6,230 nt of DNA from an uncultured Oscillospiraceae bacterium (GCA_958438185.1 CAUBQU010000084.1:1-6230), one strand, 5' to 3'; counted from the stretch's first letter, positions 1-6,130 are shown. Made by a program: numbers and translations. The notes: generated from the sequence alone by a model not told the origin.

Positions 1-54
1 GTTTATTCAGGTGATGGGGGCGTTTTTCTGTCATTCGGAAGGCGTGAAAGCGCA

Positions 55-92
55 AAAAAATCGTGCTGGGGATCAAACCGGCACGATTTTTT
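55..92. terminator. Bidirectional intrinsic terminator
   Basis: A 15-bp stem (55-69 with 78-92) closes an 8-base loop. The core arms TCGTGC/GCACGA are perfect, the upper stem adds TGG/CCG with one G-U pair, and the outer arms are six A against six T. This gives a T-run in both directions: 87-92 on the plus strand and 60-54 read on the minus strand. It lies 38 bp past the stop of the pnuC remnant (130-132) and so would end that minus-strand transcript. A plus-strand gene entering from the left of the window could use it too. Bases 1-54 show no gene I can support. Confidence 0.9.
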
Positions 93-129
93 GATTCATA
101 TGCCTGCAAGTGGGGAAAAGCGCCCGGCT

Positions 130-463
130 TTAGGCGGTGGGCTGTAGGCGCTCGCGCTTTTTCCAGCAGAAAAAGCCGTAGAGATCGTTCAGAAAGAAGA
201 TCGCAAAATTCAGGACCATAGAGAAGGCTGAATACGGTCATCAGCAGCTGCGCCAGAGCCTGCCCCTTCGCGGCAAAGAGCAGGGATGTGATACCGACCC
301 AGGCGGCTGCCAGCGTGAGGGAATCTGGGCGGCCTGCTGCAAGATTTGTGCCAGTTACCAGGAAAAGCGATGCGCCCCATGCGATGCGCTCCTGCCGGGT
401 CAACTTGCGCAGCAGGTGCAGCGCGTGATTCCGATGCTTCGAATGATTCAATTGTAATATCAT
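130..463 (-). pseudogene. pnuC: Nicotinamide riboside transporter PnuC, remnant with internal deletion and frameshift
   Basis: PnuC is an inner-membrane carrier that brings nicotinamide riboside into the cell for NAD synthesis. From the ATG at 463 the minus strand reads 83 residues ending at 215. From about residue 20 these match my memory of the clostridial PnuC N-terminus: LTRQERIAWG, then LTLAAAWVGITSLLF, AAKGQALAQ and VFSLLYG. In the family, VFSLLYG is followed by a long middle section with a YYGEMITYLGM-like stretch. Here it is followed at once, in another frame, by 27 residues (213-133, stop TAA 132-130) that carry the family C-terminus: FAIFFLNDLYGFFCWKKRE. Intact proteins are roughly 200-240 residues, so about 100 or more residues covering most transmembrane helices are missing. 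The frame at the junction is also wrong: the N-terminal frame stays open to the window edge without meeting the native stop. The product cannot be a working transporter. An assembly error is possible but would have to remove about 300 bp. Confidence 0.82.
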
Positions 464-554
464 CTTTTGATACAAGAACTGCAAGAAATGCGAAAGCTTC
501 GTTGTAGCAAAGGAGTTGCTTCGGGTCTAAGATGCGGCGGTTTTGAAATGACAT
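210..554 (-). CDS. Hypothetical 114-aa ORF; AT-rich start fused to out-of-frame pnuC
   Basis: This reading frame has the best translation signals in the region. GGAGGA (564-559) sits 4 bases before the ATG at 554, downstream of a good promoter. The first 40 or so codons look protein-like (MSFQNRRILDPKQL, then LCYNEAFAFLAVLVSKDD) but use A/T-ending codons such as TCA, TTA, GTA, ATT and ACA, unlike the GC-rich neighbours. From roughly codon 45 the frame runs through pnuC in the wrong register, giving an Ala/Arg/Pro/Gly-rich tail, and it stops at TGA 212-210, at the pnuC deletion junction. I do not recognise the N-terminal part. It could be the original pnuC start shifted by an indel, a short separate leader gene, or a foreign fragment. 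Translation is likely from the signals; a function is not. Confidence 0.35.
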   Translation of the reverse strand: MSFQNRRILDPKQLLCYNEAFAFLAVLVSKDDITIESFEASESRAAPAAQVDPAGAHRMGRIAFPGNWHKSCSRPPRFPHAGSRLGRYHIPALCREGAGSGAAADDRIQPSLWS

Positions 555-558
555 TGGT

Positions 559-582
559 TCCTCCAAGGCCGGTGTGCCAGCC
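559..582 (-). promoter_or_regulatory. 5' UTR stem-loop and ribosome binding site before the pnuC remnant
   Basis: On the minus strand GGCTGG (582-577) can pair with CCGGCC (572-567), with one G-U pair, around a CACA loop. The hairpin starts about where the promoter predicts the transcript 5' end. It is followed directly by the GGAGGA Shine-Dalgarno at 564-559. A 5'-terminal hairpin can protect an mRNA; an operator role is also possible. I recognise no known riboswitch here. Confidence 0.4.
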
Positions 583-588
583 GTTAAA

Positions 589-617
589 CGTATAAGGATC
601 ATGGGGCGCTTTGTCAA
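589..617 (-). promoter_or_regulatory. Sigma-A promoter for the pnuC remnant
   Basis: On the minus strand there is a perfect -35 box TTGACA (617-612), a 17-base spacer, and a -10 box TATACG (594-589, four of six matches including the TATA start). The predicted start is near 582, about 28 bases before the ATG at 554. The promoter begins only 10 bp after the U-tract of the preceding terminator, so the pnuC unit is transcribed separately from putP. Confidence 0.75.
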
Positions 618-627
618 TCCAAAGTGC

Positions 628-665
628 AAAAATAAATCCCCGCTGCACCAGGTGGCGCAGCGGGG
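628..665 (-). terminator. Intrinsic terminator of putP
   Basis: Read on the minus strand, CCCCGCTGC (665-657) pairs perfectly with GCAGCGGGG (646-638). Three inner pairs (one of them G-U) close an ACCT loop, making about 12 bp in all. An ATTTATTTTT tract follows at 637-628. It lies 41 bp beyond the putP stop codon (707-709) and points the same way, so it ends the putP transcript. Confidence 0.9.
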
Positions 666-706
666 AAGTGGTTTGTGTATGGGGATTGTTTAAGCTGGTG
701 CGGCGC

Positions 707-2245
707 TTAGAGCGCTTCGTTGGAACGGGCTCTTTCAAACTCGTCCATCACATCCTGCGCCGGAGCCTTGGTGCAGAGGCTGACAACGACGATGAACAGC
801 AGGCCGACCAGGAATGCGGGCAGAAGCTCATAGACGCCGAACACGCCGCCCAGGGGCTTGACCAGGTATTTCCAGATAAAGACCGTTGCGCCGCCTGCGA
901 CCATGCCTGCGATCGCGCCGGGGAGCGTCGTACGCTTCCAGAACAGGGAGCAGATGACCAGCGGGCCAAAGCCAGCGCCGAAGCCTGCCCAGGCGAAGGA
1001 GACGATGCCGAATACGGAGCTATCCGGATTCCGGGCGATGATGACGCCCAGGATGGCGATGATGACCACGGTGATCCGGGCGGCCAGCATACTCTTTTTC
1101 TCCGAGATGTTCAGATGCAGCGTCTCCCGCAGCAGGTTTTCCGATACACTGGAGGACGCGGCCAGCAGCTGGGAGTCCGCCGTGGACATGGTGCTGGCCA
1201 GGATGCCGGAGAGAACAAGACCGGCCATTAGTGCGGGCAGAATGCCGTGCTTGGAGAGAAGGTCCGCAATTTTGACGATGATGGTCTCCGTATTATTGCC
1301 GGAGAGCTGTGCGATCGCACCGGTGTTGCTGAGCTCCTTGCCGACGATGCCGATGCAGACGGCGATGCCCATGGCGATGGTGACCCAGACGGAGGCGACG
1401 CGGCGGGAGAGCTTCAAATTCTTCTCGTCGTCGATGGCCATAAACCGCAGCAGGATATGGGGCATACCGAAGTAGCCCAGGCCCCAGGAGACCGTCGTAA
1501 TAATATGCAGCAGGTTATAAGACTGGCTGCTGCCGGAGTCTGCCACATAGGTGGAGGTCAGGCTGAGATAGCCGGGCAGGGCCTTGGCGTTTTCCATGAC
1601 GGCGTCCACACCGCCGGCGGAGACTGTCGCAAAGATCAGCACGAACAGCAGGGCGATCGTCATGATGATGCTCTGGATAAAGTCCGTCGTCGAAGCGGCC
1701 AGGAAGCCGCCTGCTGCGGTGTAGGCGACGATAACGATCGCGGAGATGATCATTGTCGTCATATAATTTGCGCCGAACAGGGAGTGGAACAGCTTGCCGC
1801 AGGCGGCAAAGCCGGAGGCCGTATAGGGGATGAAGAAGATGATAATGATGATCGCGGCGATGGCCGAGAGAATGCTCTTTTCATCCCGGTAGCGGCGGGA
1901 GAAGAACTGGGGCAGGGTGAACGAGCCGGTGATGTGGGTATAGCGACGCAGCCGCTTTGCCGTAAAGAGCCAGTTGAGATACGTCCCGACGGCAAGGCCA
2001 ATGGCCGTCCAGCCGACGTCGGCCAGGCCAGAGAGATACGCCAGGCCCGGCAGGCCCATCAGCAGATAGCTGGACATATCTGAAGCCTCGGCGCTCATGG
2101 CCGTCACCAGCGGGCCCAGCTTTCGGCCGCCGAGATAGAAATCGGAAGAGGATTCGTTCTTCTTGGCGTAGTGGAAGCCGATGAGCAGCATCCCGACCAA
2201 GTAGACGAAGATCGTGATCAAAATACAGATGGTTGCGCTTGACAT
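707..2245 (-). CDS. putP: Sodium/proline symporter PutP
   Basis: This is a sodium:solute symporter of the PutP branch, which brings L-proline in with Na+ across the cytoplasmic membrane for nutrition or osmoprotection. The 512 residues match the family length (E. coli PutP has 502). Helix 1 starts at residue 5. FYLGGRKLGPLVTAMSAEASDM (residues 36-57, shown here in part as FYLGGR and SAEASDM) carries the Asp56 equivalent of the Na+-binding Asp55 of E. coli, followed by SSYLLMGLPG. GYFGMPHILLRFMA lies at 257-270. STMSTADSQLL at 351-361 contains the Ser-Thr pair (354-355) equivalent to the second Na+-site residues S340/T341. About 13 hydrophobic helices can be seen and the tail is short, charged and cytoplasmic. 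The start at 2245 is supported by AGGAG (2259-2255), 9 bases upstream. The gene is monocistronic: it has its own promoter and terminator. It is divergent from a LysR-type gene that may control it. Family assignment is firm; proline as the substrate is inferred from the close PutP motifs. Confidence 0.93.
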   Translation of the reverse strand: MSSATICILITIFVYLVGMLLIGFHYAKKNESSSDFYLGGRKLGPLVTAMSAEASDMSSYLLMGLPGLAYLSGLADVGWTAIGLAVGTYLNWLFTAKRLRRYTHITGSFTLPQFFSRRYRDEKSILSAIAAIIIIIFFIPYTASGFAACGKLFHSLFGANYMTTMIISAIVIVAYTAAGGFLAASTTDFIQSIIMTIALLFVLIFATVSAGGVDAVMENAKALPGYLSLTSTYVADSGSSQSYNLLHIITTVSWGLGYFGMPHILLRFMAIDDEKNLKLSRRVASVWVTIAMGIAVCIGIVGKELSNTGAIAQLSGNNTETIIVKIADLLSKHGILPALMAGLVLSGILASTMSTADSQLLAASSSVSENLLRETLHLNISEKKSMLAARITVVIIAILGVIIARNPDSSVFGIVSFAWAGFGAGFGPLVICSLFWKRTTLPGAIAGMVAGGATVFIWKYLVKPLGGVFGVYELLPAFLVGLLFIVVVSLCTKAPAQDVMDEFERARSNEAL

Positions 2246-2294
2246 AATTTCTTTCTCCTATCTGAAGGCGGCGCCGGATACGCGACTTCCGCCC

Positions 2295-2390
2295 TTCCAA
2301 ATTCGCCGCGCAGGAGCCAATTGCGCGGCCCACGCATGGTGGCGAGCTCCGGCGAAAAAGCGCGGCCCAGCCCCTTGCGTTCTATTGGAA
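2295..2390 (-). promoter_or_regulatory. Structured putP mRNA leader with competing pairings
   Basis: If putP starts near 2387 its leader is about 140 nt. Read on the minus strand, GGGCCGCGC occurs twice (2368-2360 and 2331-2323). The single complementary arm GCGCGGC (2311-2305) can pair with either copy; the near copy gives a 7-bp stem with an 11-nt loop. TTCCAA (2390-2385) can pair with TTGGAA (2300-2295), and TTCGCC (2356-2351) with GGCGAA (2307-2302). These pairings cannot all form together. No known riboswitch class is recognised and no U-tract follows, so any role is a guess. Confidence 0.3.
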
Positions 2391-2393
2391 AGT

Positions 2394-2422
2394 ATTGTAT
2401 CATAGAGTAAAGCATTTGAAAA
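2394..2422 (-). promoter_or_regulatory. Candidate sigma-A promoter of putP
   Basis: On the minus strand there is a -10 box TACAAT (2399-2394, five of six), a 17-base spacer, and a weaker -35 TTTTCA (2422-2417, four of six). The weak -35 box fits a promoter that needs, or is governed by, a bound regulator. The predicted start is near 2387. Confidence 0.55.
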
Positions 2423-2438
2423 ACGAATATTTATCATA
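2398..2438 (+). repeat. Direct repeat TATCATA, 34 bp apart
   Basis: TATCATA occurs at 2398-2404 and again at 2432-2438. The 34-bp spacing is a little over three helical turns, so both copies lie on nearly the same face of the DNA. One copy overlaps the putP -10 box and the other lies near -48. Seven-base repeats in AT-rich DNA can arise by chance. Confidence 0.3.
2414..2428. promoter_or_regulatory. Candidate LysR-type operator (T-N11-A dyad)
   Basis: ATTTG-N5-CGAAT is a 15-bp imperfect dyad with four of five pairs matching. It fits the T-N11-A consensus of LysR-type binding sites (T2415, A2427). It covers the putP -35 box, where a bound regulator could repress or contact RNA polymerase. The match is short and the consensus is loose. 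Confidence 0.35.
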
Positions 2439-2553
2439 ATGAGCAGCACAAAACGGAATGAAAAGAGTGAACCAGAAAGCGTTTGACATGCGCGCAAACG
2501 CGACTGCGAGGCTTTTTGGGATGAAAACAGTAGGAAACTGGGGGGGTGGCGCG

Positions 2554-3420
2554 ATGCAGCCGTTAAAATATTTGGCATTTCTCAAAACCGTGGAGTACGG
2601 CAGCTTTACGCGGGCGGCGGAGCGGCTGAATTACTCCCAGTCCGGCGTCAGCCGGATGATCAGCGACTTGGAACGGGAGTGGAACCTGACGCTGCTGGAG
2701 CGCAACCGGTCTGGTGTCAAGCTGACCAGCGACGGCTCCCAGCTGCTGCCCTTTGTTAAGAACCTGTGCCAGAGCTACGAGGAGCTGCAGACCCAGGTGG
2801 ACAGCCTCCACGGCGTTCAATCCGGCATTATCCGCATCGGGACGATCTCCAGCATTGCCACCCACTGGCTGCCGAATATCATCCGGGCCTTTCAGAAGGA
2901 CTATCCTGGCATCGACTACGAGCTGCTGTTGGGTGATTATACGGAGATCGAGGAGTGGATCAAAGAGGGCCGGGTCGATTGCGGCTTTGTGCGCCTGCCG
3001 ACCTGCCCGACCTTTGAGATTATCCCCTTGGAGCAGGACCGGCTGTTGGCGACGCTGCCGGTGGACCATCCGCTGGCCAAGCTGGAGAAGGTCCCTATCG
3101 CCGCGCTGTGCCAGGAGCCGTTTATGCTGCTGGAAAAGGGCGCGAAGGCGGAGATCTCCGAGGTTTTTGAGCGCAACGGGCTGACGCCCCGGGTCCACTT
3201 CACGACGTGGGACGATTACGCCGTCATGGCGCTGGTGGAGGGCGGCCTTGGCATCAGTATGCTGCCGGAGCTGATCCTCAAGCATACGCCGTACCAGATC
3301 GTCGCCAAGGAGCTGGACGTCCCGGCGTACCGGCAGATCGTCCTGGCGCTGCGGGATAAAAAAACCGCCTCCATGGCGGTCAAGCGGTTTTTGGAGTATC
3401 TGGATTATCGCAATGCGTAA
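2554..3420 (+). CDS. LysR-family transcriptional regulator
   Basis: This is a DNA-binding regulator of the LysR type, 288 residues, the usual family length. Residues 1-60 form the winged helix-turn-helix: FLKTVEYGSFTRAAERLNYS is followed by QSGVSRMISDLE and TLLERNRSGVKLTSDG. A linker helix follows (about 65-88). The ligand-binding domain starts at SGIIRIGTISS (90-100) and includes VDCGFVRLP (141-149) and the helix EGGLGISMLPE (229-239). The ligand is unknown. I chose the ATG at 2554 because MQPLKYLAFLKTVE is where family proteins begin and a G-rich Shine-Dalgarno (2540-2549) precedes it. The in-frame ATGs at 2458, 2488 and 2521 would add residues with no family likeness. It is probably co-transcribed with the MATE gene 38 bp downstream and is divergent from putP, so either or both may be targets. 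Confidence 0.92.
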   Translation: MQPLKYLAFLKTVEYGSFTRAAERLNYSQSGVSRMISDLEREWNLTLLERNRSGVKLTSDGSQLLPFVKNLCQSYEELQTQVDSLHGVQSGIIRIGTISSIATHWLPNIIRAFQKDYPGIDYELLLGDYTEIEEWIKEGRVDCGFVRLPTCPTFEIIPLEQDRLLATLPVDHPLAKLEKVPIAALCQEPFMLLEKGAKAEISEVFERNGLTPRVHFTTWDDYAVMALVEGGLGISMLPELILKHTPYQIVAKELDVPAYRQIVLALRDKKTASMAVKRFLEYLDYRNA

Positions 3421-3458
3421 CGCCGCCGGGCGGCATACAGAAAGAGGAGGGGAACCAC

Positions 3459-4850
3459 ATGGACGAGGTGCAGGCCCGGCGTGACCGGTTTGACGGACTG
3501 CCGATCCGGCAGGCGGTGCTGAAGCAGATCGTCCCGGCAATTTTCAGCCAGATGGTCGTTTTGCTCTATAATCTGGCTGATACGTATTTCGTCGGCCTGC
3601 TCAACGCGCCGGACCAGACGGCGGCGGTGACGGTCTCCATGCCGGCGTTTTTGATGCTGACGGCAATTTCCAATCTCTTTGCCATCGGCGGCGCCAGCCA
3701 GGTGGCCCGGCAACTGGGCAAGCAGGCGCCGGAGGCGGCCAGCGCCGTCTCGGCGATCGCGTTCTGGTTTGGCTTGGGCAGCGCCGTGCTGTTTTCCGGC
3801 CTCTTTTGGTGCGCCGCGTCGCCGATTTTGCAATGGTGCGGCGCGACGGCGGCGACCCGTGCCCCGGCGCTGGCTTATGCCAAGTGGGTCATCGCAGCGG
3901 GTGGCGTCGGGACGGTCCTGAATATTTTGCTTGCCAATCTGGTCCGGGCGGAGGGGCGGTCTTTGGTCGCGGCGCTGGGCGTTTGCCTGGGCGGCTGCGT
4001 CAATGTGCTGCTGGACCCGCTGCTGATCCTGCCCCGTTTTGCCGGGCTCGGCGCGGCAGGAGCCGGGCTTGCCACGGCGGTGTCAAATACGCTGGCGGCG
4101 GTGTTTTTCCTCGTTTGGCTGATTTTTGGCAAGCGGCATACGGTCCTGCGGCTCAGCCCGCGGTACCTGCGCCAGACGCGGCGGTACCTGGCTGAGATTG
4201 TGAGGATCGGCATCCCGGCGTCGGTCCAGTATGCGCTGACGGTCGTCTCCGTGGCGGCGCTTTCAAAATTTGTCTCCGGCTATGGGACGGCGGCAGTCGC
4301 CGCGCTGGGGATCGTCAAGAAGCTGGATCAATTGCCCCTGTATTTTTCCATCGGGGCCAGCAATGGGCTGCTGCCGCTGCTGGCGTATCACCACGCCGCT
4401 GGGAATACGGCGCGCCGCCGGGCGGCCTTCCGGTTTGGAACGGCGCTGGCCGTCGGCTTTTCTCTGCTGTGCCTGGTGGCCTATGAATGCTTTTCCCCCC
4501 AGCTGGCGGGGCTGTTTATAAAGGATAGCGAGACGATCACCTACGGCGCGAAATTTTTGCGGCTGATGGTCGTGGCGATGCCGCTGATGTCGGTCTGTTA
4601 TCCGCTCATCGTGCAGTTCCAGGCCATGGGCTGCGCCCGGCAGTCGCTGCTCTGCTCCGTGCTGCGCAAGGGCGCGCTGGATATTCCGCTGCTGTTTTTG
4701 CTGGATCGGCTGCTGCCGCTTTACGGCTGTATGCTGGTCCAGCCGATCGTGGACGCGGTCTCGCTGGCGGTCGGCTTGTATTTTTATCAAAAGCTGTTGC
4801 GGGATGCTGGGCCAATAGAAGAAGCAGCGCAGAGCGGCGGGGGAAACTGA
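3459..4850 (+). CDS. MATE-family multidrug efflux transporter
   Basis: This is a 12-helix integral membrane protein of the multidrug and toxic compound extrusion family, which exports drugs or metabolites using a Na+ or H+ gradient. At 463 residues it is full length. The first helix region carries YNLADTYFVG (37-46), the MATE signature with an acidic residue (Asp41). LVRAEGRS (161-168) and NVLLDPLLILP (182-192) are the usual motifs at the end of the first six-helix bundle, followed by the Gly/Ala-rich GLGAAGAGLATAVS (196-209). The second bundle starts near RIGIPASVQ (249-257) and includes KLDQLPLYFSIG (288-299) and the late motif FQAMG (387-391). GAGGAGG (3444-3450) lies 8 bases before the ATG at 3459. 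It follows the LysR-type gene by 38 bp with no terminator between, so the regulator and pump likely form one operon. The substrate cannot be told from sequence. Confidence 0.93.
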   Translation: MDEVQARRDRFDGLPIRQAVLKQIVPAIFSQMVVLLYNLADTYFVGLLNAPDQTAAVTVSMPAFLMLTAISNLFAIGGASQVARQLGKQAPEAASAVSAIAFWFGLGSAVLFSGLFWCAASPILQWCGATAATRAPALAYAKWVIAAGGVGTVLNILLANLVRAEGRSLVAALGVCLGGCVNVLLDPLLILPRFAGLGAAGAGLATAVSNTLAAVFFLVWLIFGKRHTVLRLSPRYLRQTRRYLAEIVRIGIPASVQYALTVVSVAALSKFVSGYGTAAVAALGIVKKLDQLPLYFSIGASNGLLPLLAYHHAAGNTARRRAAFRFGTALAVGFSLLCLVAYECFSPQLAGLFIKDSETITYGAKFLRLMVVAMPLMSVCYPLIVQFQAMGCARQSLLCSVLRKGALDIPLLFLLDRLLPLYGCMLVQPIVDAVSLAVGLYFYQKLLRDAGPIEEAAQSGGGN

Positions 4851-4857
4851 GCGCCGC

Positions 4858-6117
4858 TCACACCGGCGCTTCCGGCGTCAGCGGTTTTGTGACGCCGGTG
4901 CGGCGGGACGGGTCCAGCCCGCCGCCTAAGGCCGCGCCGCCCAGGGCCGAGGCCCGCAGAATGACCTGCTCGCCGTAGCGCTGGCGCAGCGTATCCATGA
5001 CCTGGTCCATGGTGCACTGCTTCGGCGCGGCAGGGGAGAAGAGATCGTACTGCAGAAAATCCGCGTCTTCGATCGCGCTCACCTGGATGCCGAGCTGGCG
5101 CAGCGGCATGCGCCGGTCCCACATCTGGCGCAGGAGCTGGCAGGCGGCGTCATACAGGGCGGCGGTCCGATTCGTCGCGCTGGGCAGCTGCCGCTGGTGG
5201 ATAGCGTTTTCAAACTGGCAAGTCCTGGTCCGCACCGCGACGCAGGCGGCGGCTTTGCCATCGTGCCGCAGCCGGGTGCCGATGGTCTCGCACAGGCGGA
5301 GCAGGACACGCTCGGCTTGGGGAAAATCCGTCACATCGGCAGGCAGGGTCGTGGAGTTGCCATAGCCTTTGTTTTCCGGGGGCGTTGGCAGCAGCGCGTC
5401 GTCGCAGCGGCCATTGGCGTAGTGCCAAAGGCGCAGGCCGGGCTTGTGCAGATAGCGCTGCAGCAGCGCCGGGTCACTCTGGGCCAGCGCGCCGATGGTG
5501 CGGATGCCGAGGTGACGCAGCTTTTCCTCGGTCGCCCGGCCGACGAGAAACAGCTCCCGTACCGGCAGGGGCCAGAGCTTTTCCGGGATCTCCTCCGGAA
5601 ACAGCGTGTGGACCCGGTCCGGCTTTTCAAAATCCCCGGCGATCTTGGCCAGCAGCTTGTTACTGGAGATGCCGATGTTGACGGTAAAGCCCAGCTGCTC
5701 CCGGATCTGCTGCTTGATCGTCCGGGCTGCTAGGACCGGGCTGCCGTAGAGCCGCTCTGTTCCGGTCATGTCCGCCCAGGCTTCATCAATGGAATACTGC
5801 TCCACCAGTGGGGAGAAGGAGCGGAGCAGCGCGATAAACCGCCGGGACGCCTGGGTATAGAGGGCATAATCCGGCGGCGCTGTGACCAGCTGAGGGCATT
5901 TTTTGACGGCCTGAAAGATCGGCTCGCCTGTCTTGACGCCCATCCGCTTGGCGGGCAGGCTCTTGGCCAAGATGATCCCGTGCCGGTTTTCCTTCTCCCC
6001 AGCGATGGCCGCGGGGATATCCCGCAGGTCCTGCTGCTCGCCCAGCACCTGGCAGCGGTATGCCGCCGTCCAGGAGAGAAACGCGGCGTTGACATCGACA
6101 TGGAAAATAACGCGCAT
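4858..6117 (-). CDS. dinB: DNA polymerase IV (Y-family, DinB)
   Basis: This is an error-prone translesion DNA polymerase that copies past damaged bases. Its 419 residues cover the full family core. Palm motif I is IFHVDVNAAF (4-13), with the metal-binding Asp8 and the steric-gate Phe13 aligned to the same residues of E. coli Pol IV. YSIDEAWAD (108-116) supplies the catalytic pair Asp111-Glu112. SSNKLLAKIAGDFEKP (151-166) is the usual palm/finger signature. The thumb helix-hairpin-helix is LFLVGRATEEKLRHLG (189-204), and the little finger starts near YGNSTTLPADV (252-262). QYDLF (356-360) matches the beta-clamp binding consensus and is internal, followed by a 59-residue tail. The ATG at 6117 is preferred because homologues begin there and GAGGGGGG (6132-6125) precedes it; the ORF extends 25 codons upstream (to 6192) but overlaps the preceding gene. 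It lies 13 bp after that gene, likely in the same operon, and ends 7 bp from the convergent MATE gene. No SOS-type operator is visible in the 113 bases upstream. Confidence 0.93.
   Translation of the reverse strand: MRVIFHVDVNAAFLSWTAAYRCQVLGEQQDLRDIPAAIAGEKENRHGIILAKSLPAKRMGVKTGEPIFQAVKKCPQLVTAPPDYALYTQASRRFIALLRSFSPLVEQYSIDEAWADMTGTERLYGSPVLAARTIKQQIREQLGFTVNIGISSNKLLAKIAGDFEKPDRVHTLFPEEIPEKLWPLPVRELFLVGRATEEKLRHLGIRTIGALAQSDPALLQRYLHKPGLRLWHYANGRCDDALLPTPPENKGYGNSTTLPADVTDFPQAERVLLRLCETIGTRLRHDGKAAACVAVRTRTCQFENAIHQRQLPSATNRTAALYDAACQLLRQMWDRRMPLRQLGIQVSAIEDADFLQYDLFSPAAPKQCTMDQVMDTLRQRYGEQVILRASALGGAALGGGLDPSRRTGVTKPLTPEAPV
4872..4898. repeat. Inverted repeat at the convergent MATE/dinB 3' ends
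   Basis: CCGGCGTCA (4872-4880) and TGACGCCGG (4890-4898) form a perfect 9-bp stem around a 9-base loop. It lies inside the last codons of dinB and 22 bp beyond the MATE stop. CACCGGCG (4861-4868) and CGCCGGTG (4893-4900) form a competing 8-bp stem. No T-run follows on either strand, so it is not a standard intrinsic terminator. It may stabilise the 3' end of the MATE mRNA. Confidence 0.45.
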
Positions 6118-6130
6118 CGCTCTGCCCCCC

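Larger units (their letters stand above)
2246..2553. other. Divergent intergenic control region, putP / lysR
   Basis: This 308-bp stretch has no gene I can support. The putP-proximal half (about 2260-2380) is GC-rich with potential RNA structure. The middle (about 2385-2445) is AT-rich and holds the putP promoter signals and short repeats. The lysR-proximal part (2446-2553) includes an isolated TTGACA at 2483-2488 with no matching -10 box. I could not find a convincing lysR promoter. Divergent spacing of this kind is typical where a LysR-type protein controls both itself and its neighbour. Confidence 0.5.

Noticed and set aside
1..54. 3' end of a plus-strand gene entering from the left (TGA at 12-14 in one frame)
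   Set aside because: Only three codons would be inside the window, which is not enough to support a gene.
559..582. NAD-type riboswitch ahead of the pnuC remnant
   Set aside because: The predicted 5' UTR is only about 28 bases, too short for a known NAD-sensing riboswitch. Only a small hairpin is visible.
1247..2083. 278-codon open frame on the plus strand inside putP, plus a second long one at 858-1475
   Set aside because: Both are antisense to putP, whose protein matches its family along its whole length. The translations are low-complexity and Asp/Gly/Gln- or Met/Arg-rich, as expected for shadows in GC-rich DNA.
2483..2511. TTGACA at 2483-2488 as the lysR promoter
   Set aside because: The place for a -10 box at the right spacing is GCGAGG, with no resemblance to the consensus.
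2458..2553. N-terminal extension of the LysR protein from the ATG at 2458
   Set aside because: The extra 32 residues have no likeness to the family, the ribosome binding site there is weak, and the G-rich one at 2540-2549 serves the ATG at 2554.
2563..3540. 325-codon open frame on the minus strand across the lysR gene
   Set aside because: Antisense to a clear LysR-type protein. The Arg/Gln/Leu-rich translation has no recognisable domain and there is no ribosome binding site.
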